DNA of 64,000 bases from Klebsiella huaxiensis (GTDB taxonomy: Bacteria > Pseudomonadota > Gammaproteobacteria > Enterobacterales > Enterobacteriaceae): positions 4,712,001 to 4,776,000 of the forward strand of contig NZ_CP036175.1 of the NCBI RefSeq assembly GCF_003261575.2, in the 5' to 3' direction. The position numbers were made by a program, and so were the translations under genes. Positions 1 through 9,031 of this stretch are shown here, one piece after another. Position 1 is the first letter of the stretch, and every line of letters begins with the position of its first letter. The notes under the pieces were generated by a model, which saw nothing but the letters and a program-made list of their open reading frames with translations, was not told the DNA's origin and did not search any database.

Positions 1-1643
1 AAAAGCTCCTGCATGAGGAAGAATTTCAACAGTTTGCAGCACGTCATCATCACCTGAAAGGACTGGATACGGTCGAACAGGTGCTCGAACATCTCAATAT
101 CCGCTGCGCTATCCCGGCGCACGATCTCGAACAGATCCCCGAACATGGCCCGCTGGTCATTATCGCCAACCACCCTACTGGTACGCTTGACGGTCTGGCG
201 CTACTCTACGCGGTTTCCCGCGTGCGCCGCGATGTCAAAGTGGTCACCAACCGTATGCTCACCCACCTTGAGCCGCTGAGCTCGCTGTTTATTCCGGTCG
301 ATAACATTAATGGCCGCACCGCCAAAGCAGCCCTACAGCAGATGGATCAGCAGTTGCAAAACGGCGGCGTGCTGATTTTCTTCCCGGCGGGCGAGGTGTC
401 ACGCCTGACCCGCCGCGGGATCCGCGATAAAAAATGGCACTCTGGATTTATTAAACTAGCGGCCAAATACCGCGCCCCGCTGCTTCCGGCGTGGATCCGC
501 GCGCACAACAGCGCGCTGTTCTATGCCAGCACGCTGGTGTCGGATAACCTTCCGCTGCTCCTGCTGATGCAGCAAATGTTCCGCCGCCGCAACAGCAGCC
601 TGCCGGTGAATATTGGCCAACAGATAGCCTGGTCAACCTGGTTCGATCCGCAAAGCTCTTCTCGTGAGCTGACCGAGCGCTGCTACCATCACCTGGAACA
701 GCTAGGAAAAGGACTTCCGGGCGTGTTCAAAACCGAAAGCGCTATTGCCCGTCCCGAAGACCGCGCCCTGCTCAAGCGCGAGCTCAGCAAAGCAGAAACG
801 CTGGGGCGTACGGCAGATGGTAAAGTGATTTATCTCTGGCAGCGCCACGGTCAGGAAGATGCCCCGGTACTGCGCGAACTGGGTCGTCTGCGGGAAATTG
901 CCTTTCGCGCGGTAGGCGAAGGCAGCGGCAAGCGTCGCGACGTTGATGGCTATGATGACGACTATCTGCATCTGATTTTGTGGGATGAAGAAGACCTCGA
1001 GATCGTCGGCGCTTACCGTTTTATGCCGACGGCAATACAGCTGGAAAAACGCGGCCTGGAAGGGATTTATAGCTATAGCCTGTTCCATTACGACAAACGC
1101 ATGGACGATATTCTTCAGCACGGCATTGAGCTGGGGCGTAGTTTCATCCAGCCGCGCTACTGGGGCCGTCGCGGTCTGGACTATTTGTGGTCCGGCATCG
1201 GCGCGTATCTGGCACGCTATCCGCACTATCGCTATCTGTTCGGTCCGGTGTCGATTTCTGGCGGCCTGCCGCCCGCCGCGCGGGATCTGCTGGTGGCGTT
1301 CTATCGCCTGTGGTTTCCGGCAACTCATCCGCTGGCGGAGTCTCGTCGCCCCTACCCCGCCTCACTGCCCGATGTGCTGGCGCAGTTTGGCGGCGAGGAT
1401 TACAACGACGATCTGGCCCGGCTAAAGTCCCTGCTCGGCAATCTCGGCTGCGCGATCCCGCCGCTGTATAAGCAGTACTCGGAAGTCTGTGAACCGGGCG
1501 GCGTACAGTTTATCGATTTCGGCAGCGACCCGGATTTCAACAACTGCGTCGATGGTCTGGTGCTGGTGGATTTGACTTATCTGAAGACGAACCGCTATCA
1601 GCGCTATATTGGCGTGCATCTGGACGCACAAAAGTCGGCATAA
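1..1643 (+). CDS. OlsF-like bifunctional acyltransferase (5' end outside window)
   Basis: The reading frame is open from the window edge, so the GTG at 81 is not the real start and the N-terminus lies upstream. The N-terminal half is a PlsC-type lysophospholipid acyltransferase: it has the His-Asp block NHPTGTLDG (about codons 57-64 of the visible frame) and a later FPAGE block. The C-terminal half, from about nt 880, is a GNAT/OlsB-type N-acyltransferase (PF13444-like) beginning GRLREIAFRAVGEGSG. This order, O-acyltransferase then N-acyltransferase, is that of OlsF, which makes ornithine lipids by acylating first the alpha-amine of ornithine and then the lyso-lipid. Many family members are annotated only as putative hemolysin or lysophospholipid acyltransferase. 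The domain call is firm; ornithine-lipid synthesis is inferred. It is convergent with tauD across a BIME. Confidence 0.8.
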   Translation, partial: KLLHEEEFQQFAARHHHLKGLDTVEQVLEHLNIRCAIPAHDLEQIPEHGPLVIIANHPTGTLDGLALLYAVSRVRRDVKVVTNRMLTHLEPLSSLFIPVDNINGRTAKAALQQMDQQLQNGGVLIFFPAGEVSRLTRRGIRDKKWHSGFIKLAAKYRAPLLPAWIRAHNSALFYASTLVSDNLPLLLLMQQMFRRRNSSLPVNIGQQIAWSTWFDPQSSSRELTERCYHHLEQLGKGLPGVFKTESAIARPEDRALLKRELSKAETLGRTADGKVIYLWQRHGQEDAPVLRELGRLREIAFRAVGEGSGKRRDVDGYDDDYLHLILWDEEDLEIVGAYRFMPTAIQLEKRGLEGIYSYSLFHYDKRMDDILQHGIELGRSFIQPRYWGRRGLDYLWSGIGAYLARYPHYRYLFGPVSISGGLPPAARDLLVAFYRLWFPATHPLAESRRPYPASLPDVLAQFGGEDYNDDLARLKSLLGNLGCAIPPLYKQYSEVCEPGGVQFIDFGSDPDFNNCVDGLVLVDLTYLKTNRYQRYIGVHLDAQKSA

Positions 1644-1653
1644 AAACCTTTTC

Positions 1654-1746
1654 CTGGCGGCGGCGCGCAGCGCCTGTCCGGGCTACGGGTTTACAGCTTT
1701 CTGCGGGCCGGTAGCCCGGACAGATGCGCAGCATCGCCTCCGGGAA
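1654..1746. repeat. BIME (paired REP elements) between olsF-like gene and tauD
   Basis: Two inverted copies of the REP-type palindrome with GCCTGTCCGGGCTAC and GTAGCCCGGACAG cores sit between two convergent genes. The same core recurs at 26519, 26831 and 51799. Such elements often act in mRNA 3'-end protection or termination. Confidence 0.8.
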
Positions 1747-1814
1747 GCCGCTCGCAATGCAGCTTCCGATGTTCTCTACGGCTCGCGGCTGATGCCTTAG
1801 CCAGGCTACAGGAA

Positions 1815-2666
1815 TTACCCCGCCCGGTAATACGGCTTATCCCCGAGGATCGTTGCGCGGTGCATAATGCGCCGCTGCGGCAGATAATCGGCGTTGGCGT
1901 AGTGCTGGGTAACGCGGTTATCCCAAATCGCCACATCGTTAGGCTGCCAGCGCCAGCGCACCTGGAATTCCGGTTTAGTGACGTGGGCAAACAGGAAGCT
2001 CAGCAGCGCCTCGCTCTCTTTCTCCGTCACATCGACGATGCGGGTCGTAAACCCTTCATTCACAAACAGCGCCTGCTTGCCGGTTACCGGATGGGTTCGC
2101 ACCACCGGATGCAGCAGCGGTGGATTTTTCGCCACCGCGTCCAGCCAGCGCTGATGCTCCTCTTCGGTTTGGCGATATTTATACTCCTGGAACGATTTAC
2201 GGAAATCATGCTCCGCGCGCAGGCCGCTCAGCAGCTGACGAAATGGCTCAGAGAGCGCCTCATACGCGGCAATGCCGCTGGTCCACAGGGTATCGCCTCC
2301 GGTAGATGGCAGCTCTTTTGCCGCCAAAATCGCCCCGGCTGGCGGCGTCTCAATAAAGGTAACGTCAGTGTGCCAGTTATCGTTATCCGGTGGATTATCG
2401 TCGTGGGTATCAAGAACGATAATTTCATCAACGCCGGGCGCGTGCGGATAGACCGGGTGAATATGCAGGTCGCCAAAGCGCAGGGCGAGATTGCGCTGCT
2501 GCTCAGGGGTAATATTCTGCTCGCGCAGGAACACCACCTGATGGCGCAGTACCGCGTGATACAGCTGCTCGAACTGGTTGTCGCTCAGCGGGCGGGAAAT
2601 GTCGACGCCGGAAACCTGCGCGCCAATGTATGGCCCCAACGGGGTAATGCTTAAACGTTCGCTCAT
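1815..2666 (-). CDS. tauD: Taurine dioxygenase TauD
   Basis: A 283-residue Fe(II)/2-oxoglutarate dioxygenase that hydroxylates taurine next to the sulfonate, releasing sulfite and aminoacetaldehyde in the cytoplasm. The iron triad is visible at the E. coli numbering: H99 and D101 in NWHTDVTF and H255 in TQHYANADY. The 2-oxoglutarate-binding Arg is at 270 in MHRAT. The length equals the family norm. It is the last gene of tauABCD and its start overlaps the tauC stop by 4 nt, so translation is probably coupled. The operon supplies sulfur when sulfate is scarce. Confidence 0.97.
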   Translation of the reverse strand: MSERLSITPLGPYIGAQVSGVDISRPLSDNQFEQLYHAVLRHQVVFLREQNITPEQQRNLALRFGDLHIHPVYPHAPGVDEIIVLDTHDDNPPDNDNWHTDVTFIETPPAGAILAAKELPSTGGDTLWTSGIAAYEALSEPFRQLLSGLRAEHDFRKSFQEYKYRQTEEEHQRWLDAVAKNPPLLHPVVRTHPVTGKQALFVNEGFTTRIVDVTEKESEALLSFLFAHVTKPEFQVRWRWQPNDVAIWDNRVTQHYANADYLPQRRIMHRATILGDKPYYRAG

Positions 2667-3490
2667 TGTACTTCTCCATGCCAGGGGGTCAGGCGACGCT
2701 GCAGCGCGCGCAGGCCCAGTTCCAGTAAAAAGGCGATGACCGCAATCACCGCGATCCCGGCCAGCACCACATCGGTGGCGAGGAATTCACCGGCGGACTG
2801 CACCATAAAACCTAAGCCGCGGGTAGCAGCAATCAGCTCTGCGGCCACCAGCGTTGACCAGCCAACGCCAAGCCCGATGCGCAGGCCGGTAAGAATTTCC
2901 GGCAGCGCGCCGGGCAGGATCACCAGCCACAGCACCTGCGCTTTACTGGCGCCTAAAGATTGCGCGGCGCGAATGCGTACCTGCTGGGCGCTCTTGACGC
3001 CCGCCAGCGCCGACATCGCCACCGGCGCGAATATCGCCAGGTAGATCAGCAGGATCTTTGAGGTCTCGCCGATGCCAAACCAGATAACCATCAGCGGCAA
3101 ATAAGCCAGCGGCGGTACCGGACGATAAAGCTCGATCAGCGGGTCGAGGATCCCACGCACCGTTGGGCTCAACCCCATGGCGATCCCCACAGGCACGCCG
3201 AGCAGCACCGCTGCCAGCAGCGCGATAACGATACGCGTCAGGCTCGCCGCCAGATGCTGCCAGAGAGTGGCATCCATAAAGCCCTGCGGCCCGGCGATGG
3301 TTATCAGCTTCTGCAATACCTGCCCCGGCGGCGGCAGAAACAGCGGGCTAATCAGCTGTAAGGCAGCGACGGCCCACCAGATAACCAGCAGTACCGCCAG
3401 GGTTGCCACGCTCAGGGTAAGCTGACGTGAGAACGGCCAGCGCCACTTCAGCGCCCGCTGACGCGGTTTGTCGTTAATGACGATACTCAT
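2663..3490 (-). CDS. tauC: Taurine ABC transporter permease TauC
   Basis: A 275-residue inner-membrane permease of the SsuC/TauC family with about six membrane segments. The EAA-type coupling loop (SLGASKAQVLWLVILPGAL region) would contact the ATPase TauB. It overlaps tauB by 4 nt and tauD by 4 nt, giving a tight operon. The sequence is very close to the E. coli protein, with no sign of damage. Confidence 0.96.
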   Translation of the reverse strand: MSIVINDKPRQRALKWRWPFSRQLTLSVATLAVLLVIWWAVAALQLISPLFLPPPGQVLQKLITIAGPQGFMDATLWQHLAASLTRIVIALLAAVLLGVPVGIAMGLSPTVRGILDPLIELYRPVPPLAYLPLMVIWFGIGETSKILLIYLAIFAPVAMSALAGVKSAQQVRIRAAQSLGASKAQVLWLVILPGALPEILTGLRIGLGVGWSTLVAAELIAATRGLGFMVQSAGEFLATDVVLAGIAVIAVIAFLLELGLRALQRRLTPWHGEVQ

Positions 3491-4257
3491 GAGAAAGCCT
3501 CCCGTTGTTCAAATACCCGGCTGAGGACGTATTCGCGTTGTTCGATAAATTTCGGGTCCGATTTGATGCTGCGGCAGGATTCCCCGGCAACAAAGCGGCG
3601 GCCAAAATCAAGCGGCAGACGTTCAAGAACGCGGCCAGGTCCCGGCGAGAGCAGAACCAACTCGGTGGCCATAAACACCGCCTCTTCGATATCGTGGGTA
3701 ATCAGCAGCACCTTCTTGCCGCTCTCATGCCACAGATTGAGCAGCAGGGTTTGCATTTGCTCGCGGGTGAAAGCATCCAGTGCGCCAAATGGTTCATCGA
3801 GAAGCAAAAGCTGCGGGTTGGCCGCCAGCGCGCGAGCAATCCCCACCCGCTGACGCTGGCCACCGGAGAGCTGCCAGATAAAGCGCTTTTCCGCCCCTTC
3901 GAGGCCAACTTTTTTCAACATCTGCGCGGCGGTTATCCGCCGCTGCGTTTTGTCGACGCCCGCCAGCTGTAGCCCGAGCGCGACGTTATCCTGCACGTTG
4001 CGCCACGGCAGCAGCCCTTCGTGTTGAAATACTACGCCGCGATCGGCCCCCGGCCCTTCAACCCGCTGCCCTTCAAGAGTGATGCTACCGTGCTGATAAG
4101 GCACGAATCCGGCAATCAGGTTCAGCAGCGTGGTTTTACCGCAGCCGGAAGGGCCAAGGACCACCAGCAGTTCGCCGCTGTCCAGCGTCAGGTTGATATC
4201 CACCAGCGCCGGTTTGCCGCCGTAGTCGGCGGAAAGATGCGAGATGTGCAGCATCAT
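3487..4257 (-). CDS. tauB: Taurine ABC transporter ATPase TauB
   Basis: A 256-residue ABC ATPase with Walker A GPSGCGKTT (residues 35-43), signature LSGGQRQRVGIARAL, Walker B LLLLDEPFGALD and switch His in LLITHDIEEAV. It powers taurine import through TauC. The C-terminal part matches E. coli TauB nearly residue for residue. The frame offers two adjacent Met codons; the second matches the E. coli start (MLxISHL). It lies 7 nt after tauA. Confidence 0.96.
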   Translation of the reverse strand: MMLHISHLSADYGGKPALVDINLTLDSGELLVVLGPSGCGKTTLLNLIAGFVPYQHGSITLEGQRVEGPGADRGVVFQHEGLLPWRNVQDNVALGLQLAGVDKTQRRITAAQMLKKVGLEGAEKRFIWQLSGGQRQRVGIARALAANPQLLLLDEPFGALDAFTREQMQTLLLNLWHESGKKVLLITHDIEEAVFMATELVLLSPGPGRVLERLPLDFGRRFVAGESCRSIKSDPKFIEQREYVLSRVFEQREAFS

Positions 4258-4264
4258 GACCTCC

Positions 4265-5227
4265 TTATTTCACAAAACGGTCGGTAACGTACTGGCTGTA
4301 GTCGCTCCCGGCGGCGGGCACTTTGCCCTGCTCTTTGAGGAACTTCGCGGTGTCGATGATGGCTTTATTGACCGGCCCGTTCAGCGCCTGCGCCTGCTGA
4401 GCGGCGGTCAGGTAGGTATTGCCTTTCACCAGCCCCGGCACGTCGGCTTCCGGTACGCCGCTTAAGCGCGCCAGCTTGCTGATATTTTCCGGTTGCTTCA
4501 GCCACTCGTCAGGGTTGGCGATATAGGGCTGTTGGGCGTCGATGGCGCTTTTGGCGAAGGCTTTGACAATGTCGGGATGCTTTTCGGCAAAATCTTTACG
4601 TACCACCCAGACATCCAGCGTCGGCGCACCCCACTCCCCCACCTGCGACGAGTCGGTCAGCACCGTGCCGTCTTTTTCCAGCGCGTTGACCGCCGGAGCC
4701 CAGACGTAGGCACCGTCAATATCGCCGCGCTGCCAGGCGGCAATGATCGCTGGCGGTTGCAGGTTGAGGATCTGCACCTGCCCCGGCTTGATACCCCAGT
4801 GCTTCAGCGCCGACAGCAGGCTGTAGTGCGTCGTGGAGATAAACGGTACGGCGATGCGTTTGCCAATCAGGTCCTCTGGCTTGGTGATGGTCTTCTTCAC
4901 CACCAGCGCTTCGGAGTTACCGAGCTTTGAGGCCAGCAGGAAGACTTCAATCGGTACCTGTTGAGTGGCGGCGACCGCCAGCGGGCTGGAGCCGAGGTTG
5001 CCGATTTGTACGTCACCGGAAGCCAGCGCCCGCACGATGCTCGCGCCGCTGTCAAACTTGCGCCAGTCAACGGTGGCCCCGCTCTCTTTAGCAAAGGTGT
5101 TGTCCGCCTGGGCGACTTTCGCCGGCTCAGCGGAGGTTTGATACGCCACGGTGACGTTAACCGCCTGCGCCTGGAATGCCGCCAGCGCCAGTGCAGCAAT
5201 GAGTGTGATACGCGATGATAGTGCCAT
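4265..5227 (-). CDS. tauA: Periplasmic taurine-binding protein TauA
   Basis: A 320-residue substrate-binding protein of the SsuA/NMT1-like family. A Sec signal peptide is evident, with cleavage likely after AQA at residue 22 ahead of VNVTVAYQTS. It delivers taurine to TauBC and is the first gene of the operon. It is divergent from the uhpA-like gene across about 250 bp. Confidence 0.96.
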   Translation of the reverse strand: MALSSRITLIAALALAAFQAQAVNVTVAYQTSAEPAKVAQADNTFAKESGATVDWRKFDSGASIVRALASGDVQIGNLGSSPLAVAATQQVPIEVFLLASKLGNSEALVVKKTITKPEDLIGKRIAVPFISTTHYSLLSALKHWGIKPGQVQILNLQPPAIIAAWQRGDIDGAYVWAPAVNALEKDGTVLTDSSQVGEWGAPTLDVWVVRKDFAEKHPDIVKAFAKSAIDAQQPYIANPDEWLKQPENISKLARLSGVPEADVPGLVKGNTYLTAAQQAQALNGPVNKAIIDTAKFLKEQGKVPAAGSDYSQYVTDRFVK

Positions 5228-5298
5228 AGTGTCTGCTTCCCATAGTTGTTATGGATGCAGTATTTCCGGCGCGATGCGTTTGATGAAGTAATTAAAAA

Positions 5299-5312
5299 TT
5301 CTTGCTAAGAAC
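5299..5312. promoter_or_regulatory. Short inverted repeat upstream of tauA
   Basis: TTCTTGCTAAGAA is a 5-bp inverted repeat around a 3-bp centre, in the AT-rich part of the tauA/uhpA-like divergent region. The tau operon is activated by the LysR-type proteins Cbl and CysB in E. coli. Whether this repeat is part of their site is only a guess. Confidence 0.25.
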
Positions 5313-5480
5313 AAAGCGTTTTTAGAAAAAAAGCGGCAATGGTTAGTTAATTTTCACAAAAACTGTTCCTCTCGCTTTTATTGCAATTTCGTTACATTCG
5401 TTACATATCCACACCCCGACGATTGCCAGCGCAGCGGCGGCAGGCATCATAGGGCCATGATCCGCGAAGAGAGTAGAAAC

Positions 5481-6110
5481 ATGATTCGAGTGGTGCTGGT
5501 CGATGACCATGTGGTGGTGCGTTCCGGTTTTGCACAGTTGCTCAGCCTCGAAGAAGACCTCAACGTTGTTGGCCAGTTCAGCAGCGCGGCAGAGGCGTGG
5601 CCGACGCTATTGCGCGATGACGTCAACGTGGCCGTTATGGATATCGCCATGCCGGATGAAAACGGCCTGAGCCTGCTTAAGCGCCTGCGCGCGCAAAAGC
5701 CGCAGTTTCGCGCCATTATTCTGAGCATTTATGACGCGCCCACCTTCGTGCAGAGCGCGCTCGATGCCGGAGCCAGCGGCTATCTGACCAAACGCTGCGG
5801 CCCGGAAGAGCTCGTGCAGGCGGTACGTTCCGTCGGGATGGGCGGCCATTATCTGTGCGCCGATGCGCTATGGGCGCTGCGCGGCGGCGCAAAACCGGCG
5901 CAGGTGCTGGAAGTGCTCACCCCACGTGAACGCGAAGTGTTTGATTTACTGGTCAAAGGCGACAGCGTCAAGGAAATTGCTTTCAAGCTCGATCTTAGCC
6001 ACAAAACGGTACACGTTCATCGCGCCAACGTGTTGGGCAAGCTGCAATGCCAGAGCACGATTGAGCTGGTGCACTTCGCTCTCGACCACCAGTTGCTGGC
6101 GGGGCATTAA
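5481..6110 (+). CDS. UhpA-like NarL-family response regulator
   Basis: A 209-residue two-component regulator close to UhpA. The receiver domain has the phospho-acceptor D54 (MDIAMPDENG) and the conserved Lys at 104 (YLTKR). The LuxR-type helix-turn-helix lies at about 148-190 (LTPREREVF to KTVHVHRANVLGKL). I chose the ATG at 5481 because it aligns with UhpA (M-I-x-V) and follows a purine-rich stretch; an ATG eight codons upstream has no family support. The stop overlaps the next start by 1 nt. It probably activates the downstream transporter genes when phosphorylated by the UhpB-like kinase. Confidence 0.9.
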   Translation: MIRVVLVDDHVVVRSGFAQLLSLEEDLNVVGQFSSAAEAWPTLLRDDVNVAVMDIAMPDENGLSLLKRLRAQKPQFRAIILSIYDAPTFVQSALDAGASGYLTKRCGPEELVQAVRSVGMGGHYLCADALWALRGGAKPAQVLEVLTPREREVFDLLVKGDSVKEIAFKLDLSHKTVHVHRANVLGKLQCQSTIELVHFALDHQLLAGH

Positions 6111-7651
6111 TGTCGCGCGGCCTTCGCCACGGGGTCATCTCACTGTTCATCGTACTGGCCTGGGGTAGCGGCTGGCTGATGCTGTGGACGCTCGGTTTTT
6201 ACCTGACACATAACGGCCAGCAGGCGGCGCTGTTTCTGCCACACGGCGTCTATCTGGCGATGCTGATCCTGCTTTCCCGCCGCTACTGGCCCGCGCTGGT
6301 GCTCCCCCCCATGCTGATGCTGTTCTGGCTGCACAGCGAACAGTTGCTGAACGGCTATATTCTGCTGGCCGCGCCGCTGGTTAGCCTGCTCCCCGCCGGT
6401 CTGGCGCAACAGTTCTGGCACCGTTTTCCTCTTTACTGGCAGCGGCTGACGCTGCTGCTGGCCACGGTCAGCGTCAGCGCATTACTCAACACCGCGCTGC
6501 TCTCGCCGTTTGTGAAAAGCCCGGCAATGATGCTCGGCCTGGCCTCGTTTACCGGCGGCGTGCTGCTGACACCGTTTGTCTATCTGATTTTTGAATTCCT
6601 GCGCCAGCAGCACCGCTATCATCTGCTGGGACTGGATACGACCAATCCGCCGCTGCGCACCTCGCTAATTATCTGGTGCAGCCTGTTTTTTATCATCGGT
6701 ATCGGCACCCAGATGGTGTTGTCGCCGGAAATTGAACGCCTGCTGCTGATTGTCGTCTTTCTGCCAAACGTGGTGATGGCATGGAAATTTGGCTGGCAGG
6801 GCGGCGTGCTCTCCGGCCTGTTGGGCAGCATGATGATCACCATTGCTCGCCAGGTAGGTGTGGGGTTCAACAATCTGGTTGAACTGGAGATCTTTCTGGC
6901 AACCCAGGCGCTGCTCGGTATCGGCCTCGGGATTGCCATTAGCCGCCAGCAGCACCTGGCACAAAACCTGCACCACTACCGCCAGCGGCTGGAAGCAGAG
7001 CTGGCGGCGCGACGGGCGCTGACCGAAAAGCTGATCCATACCGAAGAGGACACGCGCAAAAGCCTGGCCCGCGAGCTGCATGACGAAATAGGCCAGAACA
7101 TCACCGCTATTCAAATTCAATCACAGCTGGTGAAACGGGCGCGCGATCCGGCGCAAACCCAGGCCGCCGCCAGCCAGATTAACGATCTCGCCCGCCGTAT
7201 CCACCACTCCACCCGCCAGCTGCTGCGCCAGCTGCGCCCACCCGCCCTTGACGAATTGTCGTTTAAGGAAGCACTGCATCATCTGCTCAACGAATTTGCC
7301 TTTACCGAACGCGGCATCTGCTGCCGCTTTGACTATCAGCTTAACGCCACCCCGGAGAGCGAAACGGTACGCTTTACCCTCTATCGGCTGCTGCAGGAGC
7401 TGCTCAATAACGTCTGCAAGCACGCTGAGGCCAGCGAGGTTGCCATTACCTTACTTGAGCAGGGAAAGTCGTTGCGCCTGGAAGTCAGGGATAACGGCGT
7501 CGGAATCAGCGCCGACAAAATTGGCGGATTTGGTATTCAGGGGATGCGCGAACGCGTCAGCGCCCTGGGCGGCGAGCTAACGCTGGAATCGCGGCACGGC
7601 ACGCGAGTAATTGTTAACTTGCCCACAAATTTGCAACAAACAGCCGGCTAA
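6110..7651 (+). CDS. UhpB-like membrane sensor histidine kinase
   Basis: A 513-residue kinase with an N-terminal MASE1-like membrane region (about residues 10-280, some eight segments). It is followed by a HisKA_3 dimerisation domain with phospho-acceptor H324 in RELHDEIGQN. The C-terminal HATPase domain has N-box LLQELLNNVCKHA, DNGVGI and GFGIQGMRERV. The architecture and length (about 500) are those of UhpB, which senses external hexose phosphate through UhpC. Here the partner sensor would be the MFS protein encoded next. Confidence 0.9.
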   Translation: MSRGLRHGVISLFIVLAWGSGWLMLWTLGFYLTHNGQQAALFLPHGVYLAMLILLSRRYWPALVLPPMLMLFWLHSEQLLNGYILLAAPLVSLLPAGLAQQFWHRFPLYWQRLTLLLATVSVSALLNTALLSPFVKSPAMMLGLASFTGGVLLTPFVYLIFEFLRQQHRYHLLGLDTTNPPLRTSLIIWCSLFFIIGIGTQMVLSPEIERLLLIVVFLPNVVMAWKFGWQGGVLSGLLGSMMITIARQVGVGFNNLVELEIFLATQALLGIGLGIAISRQQHLAQNLHHYRQRLEAELAARRALTEKLIHTEEDTRKSLARELHDEIGQNITAIQIQSQLVKRARDPAQTQAAASQINDLARRIHHSTRQLLRQLRPPALDELSFKEALHHLLNEFAFTERGICCRFDYQLNATPESETVRFTLYRLLQELLNNVCKHAEASEVAITLLEQGKSLRLEVRDNGVGISADKIGGFGIQGMRERVSALGGELTLESRHGTRVIVNLPTNLQQTAG

Positions 7652-7658
7652 CCAGGAA

Positions 7659-7682
7659 AAAGTCTTAGGCACTCCGGACTTT
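7659..7682. promoter_or_regulatory. Inverted repeat AAAGTC-N12-GACTTT before the uhpC-like gene
   Basis: A 6-bp inverted repeat in the 84-bp gap between the kinase and MFS genes. It could be an operator half-site pair for the UhpA-like regulator, or a weak stem-loop. There is no T-run typical of a terminator. Confidence 0.3.
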
Positions 7683-7735
7683 CTCTCATCCCCTTTCGAT
7701 TTCACTTTCATATAGTCAGAAAAACGGAGACGGCT

Positions 7736-9031
7736 ATGCGCTCAGCAACCGACATCAATCAACAATACCGGACGCTGCGTCCACAACTGCTGATGTGCAT
7801 GATCATCGGGTATGCCGCGTTTTACCTGACGCGCAAAAGCGTTAACTACGTGCTGCCAGCGCTGCAAACGGATCTTGGTCTGGATAAAGGCGATATCGGC
7901 CTGCTGGGATCGCTGTTTTATCTCACCTACGGTCTGTCGAAGTTTACTGCCGGACTGTGGCACGACAGCCGCGGACAGCGCTGGTTTATGGGCGTTGGTC
8001 TGTTCGCCACCGGTCTGTTGAACGTGGTGTTCGCCTTTGGTGAGTCGCTGACGCTGCTGCTGGCGGTCTGGGCGCTGAACGGATTTTTTCAGGGCTGGGG
8101 ATGGCCACCCTGCGCCCGACTGCTAACCCATTGGTATTCGCGCAACGAACGCGGTTTCTGGTGGGGCTGCTGGAATATGTCTATCAATATCGGCGGAGCG
8201 ATTATCCCGCTGATTAGCGCCTTTGCCGCCCACTGGTGGGGCTGGCAGGCGGCGATGCTGGCACCGGGGATTATCAGCATGGCATTAGGCATCTGGTTAA
8301 CGCTACAGCTGAAAGGAACACCCCAGGAAGAGGGATTACCGTCAGTGGGAGCCTGGCGTAACGACCCGCTGGAGCTGCGTCAGGAGCAGCAAAGCCCACC
8401 GATGGGGCTCTGGCAGATGCTACGCACCACGATGCTGAAGAACCCGATGATCTGGCTGCTGGCCATCTCTTACGTGCTGGTCTATCTGATCCGCATCGCG
8501 CTTAACGACTGGGGCAACATCTGGCTGACGGAGAGCCACGGCGTCAATCTGCTCAGCGCTAACGCCACGGTGATGCTATTTGAAGCGGGTGGCCTGCTCG
8601 GCGCGCTGTTCGCCGGTTGGGGCTCGGATCTGCTGTTCAGCGGTCAGCGGGCGCCGATGATTTTGCTGTTCACGCTAGGGCTGATGGTTTCCGTCGCCGC
8701 GCTCTGGCTGGCCCCGGTGCATCATTACGCGCTACTGGCGATCTGTTTCTTTACGGTGGGCTTCTTCGTTTTTGGCCCGCAAATGCTGATTGGCCTCGCG
8801 GCGGTGGAGTGCGGACACAAAGCGGCGGCGGGTTCAATCACCGGTTTTCTCGGCCTGTTCGCCTATCTGGGGGCAGCGCTGGCGGGCTGGCCTCTGTCGC
8901 TGGTCATTGAACGCTACGGCTGGTCGGGCATGTTTAGTTTGCTCTCGGTCGCCGCAGTCCTGATGGGTTTATTGCTGATGCCGCTGCTGATGGCGAGCAT
9001 TACTACCTCTCCTGCTCAAAGGATAAAATAA
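7736..9031 (+). CDS. UhpC-like MFS phosphosugar sensor/transporter
   Basis: A 431-residue major facilitator of the organophosphate:phosphate antiporter family (UhpC/UhpT/GlpT) with twelve predicted membrane segments. UhpC itself is a receptor that detects external glucose-6-phosphate and switches on UhpB. Position after a UhpAB pair, and the absence of a UhpT gene, suggest the same sensor role here, although transport cannot be excluded. A Shine-Dalgarno sequence (GGAGA) precedes the ATG. The stop codon overlaps the next start by 1 nt, tying it to the binding protein downstream. Confidence 0.85.
   Translation: MRSATDINQQYRTLRPQLLMCMIIGYAAFYLTRKSVNYVLPALQTDLGLDKGDIGLLGSLFYLTYGLSKFTAGLWHDSRGQRWFMGVGLFATGLLNVVFAFGESLTLLLAVWALNGFFQGWGWPPCARLLTHWYSRNERGFWWGCWNMSINIGGAIIPLISAFAAHWWGWQAAMLAPGIISMALGIWLTLQLKGTPQEEGLPSVGAWRNDPLELRQEQQSPPMGLWQMLRTTMLKNPMIWLLAISYVLVYLIRIALNDWGNIWLTESHGVNLLSANATVMLFEAGGLLGALFAGWGSDLLFSGQRAPMILLFTLGLMVSVAALWLAPVHHYALLAICFFTVGFFVFGPQMLIGLAAVECGHKAAAGSITGFLGLFAYLGAALAGWPLSLVIERYGWSGMFSLLSVAAVLMGLLLMPLLMASITTSPAQRIK

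Noticed and set aside
1860..2654. 264-codon plus-strand frame opposite tauD
   Set aside because: TauD is certain from its active-site residues; the opposite frame is a shadow.
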